The notes under the pieces were generated by a model. It was not told the DNA's origin, ran no database searches, and was given only the letters and a program-made list of their open reading frames with translations. Both the position numbers and the translations under genes were made by a program. From Nocardiopsis sp. FIRDI 009 (lineage in GTDB: Bacteria; Actinomycetota; Actinomycetes; Streptosporangiales; Streptosporangiaceae), in contig NZ_QPNC01000014.1 of assembly GCF_003386285.1 (NCBI RefSeq), forward strand, positions 1 to 50,105: DNA of 50,105 bases, given 5' to 3'. Position 1 is the first letter of the stretch, and every line of letters starts with the position of its first letter. Shown here one piece after another: positions 43,298 through 50,105 of this stretch.

Positions 43298-44689
43298 ATG
43301 TCCGACCGACGCCGTCCGACCACCGTGCGGACTCTGGCCGCCCTGGGCGTTCTCGCCCTGCTGGCGCCCGCGGTCCCGGCCCAGGCGCGTACCGCGTGGA
43401 TCCCACAGGACCTCGCCTCCGCGGACCGGGTCGGTCTGCTGCTCGACGACGGCGCGCTGCGCGTCGGCGTCGCCGGGGCGGAGGACCGCGTCGGGGCCCG
43501 CAGGGAGCACGCGCGGACCGACACCGGACTGGCCACCTTCCCCGAACAGGACCTGGGCGCGCCCACCGACACGGTGGACGTGCGCGTGCGGGCCGAGGGG
43601 GACGACCGCGGCGTGCTGGCCGAGGCGCGCGGGGTGCGCGCCGACGGGATGTGGACCGAGTGGCACCCCGCGCGGGGCGGCGGCACGATCACCCTGCCCG
43701 AACACGTCTCCCGGGTGCAGGTGCGGGTGGAACTCGGCGGCGACGACACCGCCCTGACCGGGCTGGGGCTGCGCGTGGCCGATCCGCGGGACGGCGCACC
43801 GGACGAGGGCGGGCCGGGGAGCGGGCAGGACACGCCGGGGGACCGGCCGGAGGGGCACGGGGACCAGGGGGAGCCGGAGGGCGAGGAAGGGCCGGAGGAG
43901 CCCGAGGGCGAGGAGGGACAGGGCGAGCCGGACACACGGGTCGGGCCGTTCTCGGCCCGTCTCTTCGCCACACGGATCGGTCTGGTCGGCGGACGCACCG
44001 CCAACGGGCACACCATCCGCCCCGACGACCACTTCGTCGCGCTTCCGTCACGTCGGGCCCTGGCGAACCGGGGCGGAGGGGAGTACACGGTCCGGGTGTG
44101 CACGACGGGGGCGCTGGGACCGACCGTCCCCCAGGACATGCCCGAGGACCACGTCGCACGCTGCGCCTACCTGCCCGTGTGGGACGTGGGTCCGTGGAAC
44201 GTCACCGACGACCACTGGAACGAGTCCCGTCAGTCCTGGCCGGACCTGCGCCACGGGCGCCCCCAGGCACAGGCGGCCTACACCGACGGCCACAACGGCG
44301 GACTCGACGGGTTCGGCCGCCGGGTCCGCAACCCGGCCGGGATCGATCTGGCCGACGGCGCGTTCCGCGAAGGGCTCCGGCTGCCCACCAACGGGTGGGT
44401 GCGGGTCGACTACCTGTGGACCGCCGAGTACCGGTCGAAGACCAGGATCACCACCGAGAGCCGGCGCGACCCGGTGATCGTCCGGGACGGCCCCGGTACC
44501 GACCACGCCCCGGTGGGGCTGGCCGCGCACACGGCGGTCGTGGACGTGGACTGCCAGGCCGTCGGCGACGCGGCCCGCGGGCCGTTCGGGACGGATGACA
44601 CCTGGTACCGGATCGGTCGGGACAACTACGTCCCGGCGGTGTTCGCCGACGGCGGCGCCGACGCGCCCGCCTGCGAACCGCTGCCGTGA
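43298..44689 (+). CDS. Secreted protein with acidic linker and SH3-like C-terminus
   Basis: I recognise no family for the whole 463-residue protein. A Sec signal peptide (RRRPTTVRTLAALGVLALLA ... VPAQA, cut near residue 31) is clear. Residues about 33-170 are a beta-rich domain of unknown type. An acidic Gly/Glu/Pro linker runs about 180-215. Residues about 220-390 include GGRTANGHTIRPDDHFVALP and VWDVGPWNVTDDHWN, which recall RlpA/double-psi beta-barrel proteins. The end (VIVRDGPGTDHAPVG ... DTWYRIGRDNYVPAVFAD) fits a bacterial SH3 domain. A role on the cell wall is likely. ATG 43298 is chosen because it begins the signal peptide. Confidence 0.75.
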   Translation: MSDRRRPTTVRTLAALGVLALLAPAVPAQARTAWIPQDLASADRVGLLLDDGALRVGVAGAEDRVGARREHARTDTGLATFPEQDLGAPTDTVDVRVRAEGDDRGVLAEARGVRADGMWTEWHPARGGGTITLPEHVSRVQVRVELGGDDTALTGLGLRVADPRDGAPDEGGPGSGQDTPGDRPEGHGDQGEPEGEEGPEEPEGEEGQGEPDTRVGPFSARLFATRIGLVGGRTANGHTIRPDDHFVALPSRRALANRGGGEYTVRVCTTGALGPTVPQDMPEDHVARCAYLPVWDVGPWNVTDDHWNESRQSWPDLRHGRPQAQAAYTDGHNGGLDGFGRRVRNPAGIDLADGAFREGLRLPTNGWVRVDYLWTAEYRSKTRITTESRRDPVIVRDGPGTDHAPVGLAAHTAVVDVDCQAVGDAARGPFGTDDTWYRIGRDNYVPAVFADGGADAPACEPLP

Positions 44690-44706
44690 CGGACGGGGCG
44701 CGCGCC

Positions 44707-44725
44707 CCCGCCTGCCGGAGGCGGG
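44707..44725. terminator. Hairpin between the secreted-protein and RDD genes
   Basis: CCCGCCT-GCCGG-AGGCGGG is a perfect 7-bp stem between two convergent stops, 18 bp from each. A probable shared terminator. Confidence 0.55.
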
Positions 44726-44741
44726 AAGACCGGGCGGGCGC

Positions 44742-45344
44742 TCAGGTGCGGATGACGACCGTCCCCGCGGTGCGGTCGTGCAGGGCCAGGCGCCGGTCGC
44801 CGAGCGCGGCCATCGACTCGCCCAGGGAGAACAGGTGCCCCAGGAACGGCAGGGACTGGGGGAGACCGAACAGCGCCGACCGGCCCAGGGACTGGCCCTG
44901 GCTGAGCCGTCCGCCGTCGGCGGCGCTGACCACCTTGATCCCGACCAGCATCTTGCCCAGCGTGCGCCCCCACGCGGCCAGGTACAGCCAGTCGTAGAAG
45001 AACAGCAGCAGACCCCAGCCGAACACGAACATCAGCGCCCACACGTTGGCCTCGGCGTCGCTCGTGTCGCTGCCCCCGGTCAGCACCGTGACCAGGATGA
45101 CGACGAAGACGAAGAAGGCGAACGCCGCGAAGACCGCGAGGACGTAGTCGATCGCCCGCGCGGCCAGCCGACGGCCGAAGCCGGCCAGTTCCGGGCCGCC
45201 GGGCCCGCCGGGGACCGCGGGGTCGGCGTGCCCCCAGGGGGCGGGGGCGGGGCCGTACGGCGGAGCGCCGGGGCCCCAACCGGCCCGCCGGGCCTGCGGG
45301 GGGCCGTACGGGGGATCCTTCGGGTTCCAGTGGGGGGTGGACAT
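44742..45344 (-). CDS. RDD family membrane protein
   Basis: The 200-residue protein has a Pro/Gly/Tyr-rich cytoplasmic N-terminus (about 1-55) and then an RDD domain: GFGRRLAARAIDYVLAVFAA with the Arg-Asp pair, two to three membrane helices, and WGRTLGKMLVGIKVV. The final ALGDRRLALHDRTAGTVV closes the family motif. RDD proteins are small integral membrane proteins of mostly unknown function; some act in ion exchange. GAGGAACCGC before ATG 45344 supports this start rather than the longer frame to 45392. A 12-bp terminator separates it from greA upstream. Confidence 0.87.
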   Translation of the reverse strand: MSTPHWNPKDPPYGPPQARRAGWGPGAPPYGPAPAPWGHADPAVPGGPGGPELAGFGRRLAARAIDYVLAVFAAFAFFVFVVILVTVLTGGSDTSDAEANVWALMFVFGWGLLLFFYDWLYLAAWGRTLGKMLVGIKVVSAADGGRLSQGQSLGRSALFGLPQSLPFLGHLFSLGESMAALGDRRLALHDRTAGTVVIRT

Positions 45345-45459
45345 GCGGTTCCTCGGGCGTCGGTCGTCGGAAAGCGGGGCGTGCCCTCCCACGGTACCGA
45401 CGGGCTGGCCGTGGCCGGTGTGACCGGTGTCCCTCGCCCCGGCCCACCCTCGGGCGGGG

Positions 45460-45487
45460 GGTGGGGGGCGGGCCTCCGCCCCCCACC
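45460..45487 (-). terminator. Terminator of greA
   Basis: GGTGGGGGGCGG pairs perfectly with CCGCCCCCCACC across a GCCT loop (12 bp), 15 bp after the greA stop on the minus strand. Confidence 0.8.
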
Positions 45488-45501
45488 GGTCACCGCAGTG
45501 C

Positions 45502-46002
45502 TCAGGCCCCGCTGTACGGCACGGCTTCGATGATCTCCACGCCCAGGCTCCTGCCGTTGGGCAGCTGGTAGCTCACGTGGTCGCCGACGCGCTTGCCGTT
45601 GATGGCCGCGCCGAGCGGGGACTTCGGGGAGTACACGTCTATGGGGGCCCCGCTCTCCTCACGCGAGGCGAGGAGGAAGGTGACCTCCTCGTCGTCACCA
45701 TCGAACCGGATGGTGACCGTCATGCCGGGGCCCACCACACCCTCGGTCCGGGGCGCCTCACCGACCCGAGCGGTGCGCAGGATCTCGGTGAGCTGGAGGA
45801 TGCGGGCCTCCATCTTGCCCTGCTCCTCCTTGGCGGCGTGGTAGCCGCCGTTCTCCCTCAGGTCGCCCTCTTCCCGGGCCGCCTCGATCTTCTCCGCGAT
45901 CTCGACGCGCCCGCGCCCCGTCAGGTGGTCCAGCTCTCCCTTGAGCCGGTCGTACGCCTCCTGGGTGAGCCAGGTGACGTTGTCGTCGCGGGTCTGGGTC
46001 AC
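45502..46002 (-). CDS. greA: Transcription elongation factor GreA
   Basis: GreA enters the RNA polymerase secondary channel and triggers cleavage of backtracked RNA. The 166-residue protein has the N-terminal coiled coil (WLTQEAYDRLKGELDHL, RVEIAEKIEAAREEGDLREN). The acidic tip is at EEGDLRENGGYHAAKEEQ. The C-terminal FKBP-like domain ends SPLGAAINGKRVGDHVSYQLPNG. GTG 46002 is preferred because AAGGAG lies seven bases upstream; the frame to 46059 would add a non-family leader. greA beside DUF4307 and mca is a common actinobacterial order. Confidence 0.95.
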   Translation of the reverse strand: MTQTRDDNVTWLTQEAYDRLKGELDHLTGRGRVEIAEKIEAAREEGDLRENGGYHAAKEEQGKMEARILQLTEILRTARVGEAPRTEGVVGPGMTVTIRFDGDDEEVTFLLASREESGAPIDVYSPKSPLGAAINGKRVGDHVSYQLPNGRSLGVEIIEAVPYSGA

Positions 46003-46141
46003 GGGAACTCCTTGGTGTACTAGTAGCAATGGCCACCAGGCGGCCAGAGCTGAACTCACGAGAATATCACCGGGTGCCGACGCACACGGGTCCCGTGACT
46101 CCGCCCTGGTACCGGGCCAGGCAGGGGGAGGGTTCGGTGGA

Positions 46142-46558
46142 TCAGTTCTGCGGGTCTTGTTCCCTGCACGAGGCCACTTCTACCGTGGAAGCCTGTCGAA
46201 GCGTGTCAACGCTCGTGGTCACGATCCGGTTCCCCGGCTCGACCGTGACGCTGTCCTGACCGACCTGCACCATCTGGTCGTCCAGCGCCGAGACGAGGCA
46301 GTGGGCGCCGCCCCGGCTGTTCACCTCGAAGGTGATCCTGGCCTCTTCGGCCGAGCGGGCCTCGAACGACACCACCTGGTGGTACACCCCACCGGCCAGC
46401 CCGTTGTAGTTCATGACGGAGTACCCCCACCCGATCGCCGTGACGACGGCGAAGACGGTCCCGAAGAGGAAGAAGAGCGGGCCGTTGCCATGGCGCTTGC
46501 GGAGCGCGGGCGCTGCGTCGGCACTGTTCACGGCGGCTTCTTCCGGGGTCGCGGGCAT
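46142..46558 (-). CDS. DUF4307 domain-containing membrane protein
   Basis: The 138-residue protein has one membrane helix (PLFFLFGTVFAVVTAIGWGYS, about 27-47, shown in part). An extracytoplasmic beta-sandwich-like domain follows (about 50-135) with YHQVVSFEARSAEEARITFEV, GGAHCLVSALD, VEPGNRIVTTSVDTLRQAST and a final Cys near 132. The two cysteines (HCLVSA, ASCREQ) could form a disulfide. This is the DUF4307 family of actinobacteria, whose role is unknown; it is consistently next to mca and greA. ATG 46558 is chosen; the frame to 46654 would overlap the divergent promoter. Confidence 0.85.
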   Translation of the reverse strand: MPATPEEAAVNSADAAPALRKRHGNGPLFFLFGTVFAVVTAIGWGYSVMNYNGLAGGVYHQVVSFEARSAEEARITFEVNSRGGAHCLVSALDDQMVQVGQDSVTVEPGNRIVTTSVDTLRQASTVEVASCREQDPQN

Positions 46559-46713
46559 CGGGAATCTCCGAACGAGGGGACGGTGTTGTCTAAGATATCC
46601 CCGACCCGACAACCCCCCTACTCGGCCCACGCGTGAGTCGTCCATGCCGTGCATTCGGGGTGCCCGGACGGCCCACCCATCGAGCCGTTCACCGAGTCAA
46701 GGAGAAGCCTTCG

Positions 46714-47592
46714 TTGTCCGAGCGCCTGCGCCTCATGGCGGTTCATGCCCACCCCGACGACGAGTCCAGCAAGGGCGCGGCCACCATGGCGCGTTACGTG
46801 GAGGAGGGCGTCGACGTGCTCGTCGTCACCATGACCGGTGGCGAACGCGGCGACATCCTCAACCCCGCGATGGAACGTCCCGAGATCCGAGAGAACATCG
46901 CCCAGGTCCGCCGTGAGGAGATGGAGCGCGCGAGGGAGATCCTCGGCATCCGGCAGGAGTTCGCCGGCTTCGTGGACTCCGGTCTCCCCGAGGGCGACCC
47001 GCTGCCGCCCCTCCCGGAGGGGAGCTTCGCCACCCTCCCCGTCGAGGAGGCCGCCGAGCCCCTCGTCGCGTCGATCCGCCGGTTCCGTCCGCACGTCATC
47101 CTCACCTACGACGAGAACGGCGGCTACCCCCACCCGGACCACATCATGACCCACAAGGTGTCGATGCGCGCCTTCGACACCGCGGGCGACCCGGACGCCT
47201 ACCCCGGCTCCGGCGACCCCTGGCAGCCCCTCAAGCTCTACTACTTCGTCTCCTTCCCACCCGAGCGCTTCGACGCCCTGGCCAAGGTGCTCGCCGAACG
47301 CGGCCTGGAGAACCCGTTCGCCGAGTGGGTCGACCGGATCAAGGAGCGGGACCGCCCCCGCTGGGAGATCACCACCCAGGTCCACGTGGCCGAGTACTTC
47401 GAGGTCGCCGACGAGGCGCTCAAGGCGCACGCCACCCAGGTGGACCCCGACGGGTTCTGGTTCGCGGTGCCCAACGACGTCCGGATCGAGGCCTGGCCGA
47501 CGGAGGACTACCACCTGGTCCGTTCCCTGGTCGACACGGAGGTCCCGGAGACGGACCTCTTCGCGGGCGTCACGGACGCGGTGAGAGTATGA
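46714..47592 (+). CDS. mca: Mycothiol S-conjugate amidase
   Basis: Mca cleaves mycothiol S-conjugates to a mercapturic acid, which is exported, and glucosaminyl-inositol, thus detoxifying electrophiles and antibiotics. The 292-residue protein belongs to the LmbE/MshB zinc deacetylase fold: VHAHPDDESSKGAATMA with His13, Asp16 and the catalytic Asp15, then YPHPDHIMTHK with His147. The middle MTGGERGDILNPAM and the C-terminal Mca-type extension separate it from MshB. The TTG start at 46714 is supported by AAGGAGA eight bases upstream; no ATG fits. The stop overlaps the next gene as ATGA. Confidence 0.95.
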   Translation: MSERLRLMAVHAHPDDESSKGAATMARYVEEGVDVLVVTMTGGERGDILNPAMERPEIRENIAQVRREEMERAREILGIRQEFAGFVDSGLPEGDPLPPLPEGSFATLPVEEAAEPLVASIRRFRPHVILTYDENGGYPHPDHIMTHKVSMRAFDTAGDPDAYPGSGDPWQPLKLYYFVSFPPERFDALAKVLAERGLENPFAEWVDRIKERDRPRWEITTQVHVAEYFEVADEALKAHATQVDPDGFWFAVPNDVRIEAWPTEDYHLVRSLVDTEVPETDLFAGVTDAVRV

Positions 47593-47840
47593 GTGGCATG
47601 AACACGCTTTTGACCTCCGCGACCGTGCTGGCGGACGAGGTCCAGATGGACCGGAGCCTCGTGACCCCGGGTGTGCTCGGCTTCCTCACGGTGTTCGCGG
47701 TCGGTGTCGGGCTCTACTTCCTCATGCGCAGCATGACCGGGAAGCTCCGCGCCCTGTCCGCCGACGCCGACGAGACCGAGGAGAGCGGCGCGTCCGTGGT
47801 CGGCGCCTCCGGGGACACCGCGGAGAACGGTCGGGACTGA
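47589..47840 (+). CDS. Small membrane protein downstream of mca
   Basis: The 83-residue protein has an extracytoplasmic N-terminus and one membrane helix (TPGVLGFLTVFAVGVGLYFL, about 27-46). A short basic stretch (RSMTGKLRAL) follows, then an acidic Glu/Asp/Ser tail. The ATG overlaps the mca stop (ATGA), so translation is coupled; a second ATG at 47598 is possible. I recall a similar small protein between mca and a DUF255 gene in other actinomycetes. Function is unknown; linkage suggests a role near mycothiol or envelope stress, which is inference. Confidence 0.8.
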   Translation: MSGMNTLLTSATVLADEVQMDRSLVTPGVLGFLTVFAVGVGLYFLMRSMTGKLRALSADADETEESGASVVGASGDTAENGRD

Positions 47841-47920
47841 TCGCCGGGCTCCGCCGTCCGGGGCCGCTCCACCGGGAGGGGCAGCCCCGGTGAGCGGCCT
47901 TCGGGTGGCACAGTGGAGGT

Positions 47921-49954
<2,034 letters not shown>

Positions 49955-49966
49955 GACCACTCGCGT

Positions 49967-49994
49967 GGAACGGCCCCCGAGGGGGTGTCGTTCC
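49967..49994 (+). terminator. Hairpin after the DUF255 gene
   Basis: GGAACG pairs with CGTTCC outside an inner CCCC/GGGG pairing, 12 bp after the stop codon. A likely terminator. Confidence 0.6.
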
Positions 49995-50067
49995 GGCGTC
50001 CGGCGCCGGTCCGGGGCGCGGCGCAGGACCCGAGGAACACCGCCTAGCTTGGCGTTTAACCTCAGCT

Positions 50068-50094
50068 CGTGACCCGGACACCGTTCCGGTCACG
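50068..50094. other. Inverted repeat at the right edge
   Basis: CGTGACC (50068-50074) and GGTCACG (50088-50094) form a 7-bp stem extended by GGA/TCC with one bulge and a CACCGT loop. No gene lies beside it within the window; it may be an operator or leader hairpin of a gene to the right. Confidence 0.35.
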
Positions 50095-50105
50095 GGCTTG
50101 ACCGT

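Overview
This is about 50 kb of chromosome from a high-GC Gram-positive actinomycete. The evidence is the strong G/C bias at third codon positions, GTG and TTG starts, mycothiol S-conjugate amidase (mycothiol is confined to actinobacteria), and the actinobacterial gene order mfd-mazG-eno-divIC-DUF501-ppx. A Nocardiopsis-type organism (Nocardiopsaceae) is my best guess from remembered protein sequences and gene order; I could not test it. Most of the window is core housekeeping DNA. I see no prophage, CRISPR array, complete insertion sequence or biosynthetic cluster.

Layout. 1-2.9 kb: a terminator entering from the left, a small ParB-like protein, and a minus-strand alkylation-repair operon (unknown gene, Ada-AlkA fusion, Ogt). 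2.9-4.0 kb: a decayed TnpB-type transposase remnant. 4.0-9.3 kb: a cobalamin-binding mutase subunit, sucC-sucD, a DUF1707 membrane protein and the DUF6350 (PerM-like) membrane protein. 9.3-22.6 kb: mfd, a sulfurylase-like/APS-kinase fusion, mazG, then an inserted pair (AtoE-like transporter and a SEDS protein), followed by eno-divIC-DUF501-ppx. 22.6-24.6 kb: type II NADH dehydrogenase behind two Rex/CRP-type palindromes, then a short and structurally odd tRNA-like gene. 24.6-29.4 kb: proline catabolism, with pucR divergent from pruA-putA. 29.4-33.4 kb: a Bax-inhibitor-1-like protein, a DUF4287 protein, a thiolase and an SGNH hydrolase. 33.7-37.2 kb: cystathionine beta-synthase and a gamma-synthase/lyase around a hexapeptide acyltransferase. 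37.2-45.4 kb: two tandem GntR/UTRA regulators, an AAA+/VWA operon, a FIST protein, a secreted protein and an RDD protein. 45.5-50 kb: greA, DUF4307, mca, a small membrane protein and a DUF255 thioredoxin-like protein.

How the genes fit together. sucCD and ndh serve the TCA cycle and respiration. pruA and putA convert proline to glutamate. cbs and the gamma-lyase can carry homocysteine to cysteine, the precursor of mycothiol, which Mca uses in detoxification. Ada-AlkA and Ogt repair alkylated DNA. The item most worth following up is the tRNA-like gene at 24492-24565: it folds as a class I tRNA but appears to carry a UAA anticodon, C instead of U at position 33, a bulged D-stem and a 6-nt variable loop. 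Other leads are the degenerate sulfurylase domain, the palindromes beside ndh and pucR/pruA, and the orphan GntR pair.
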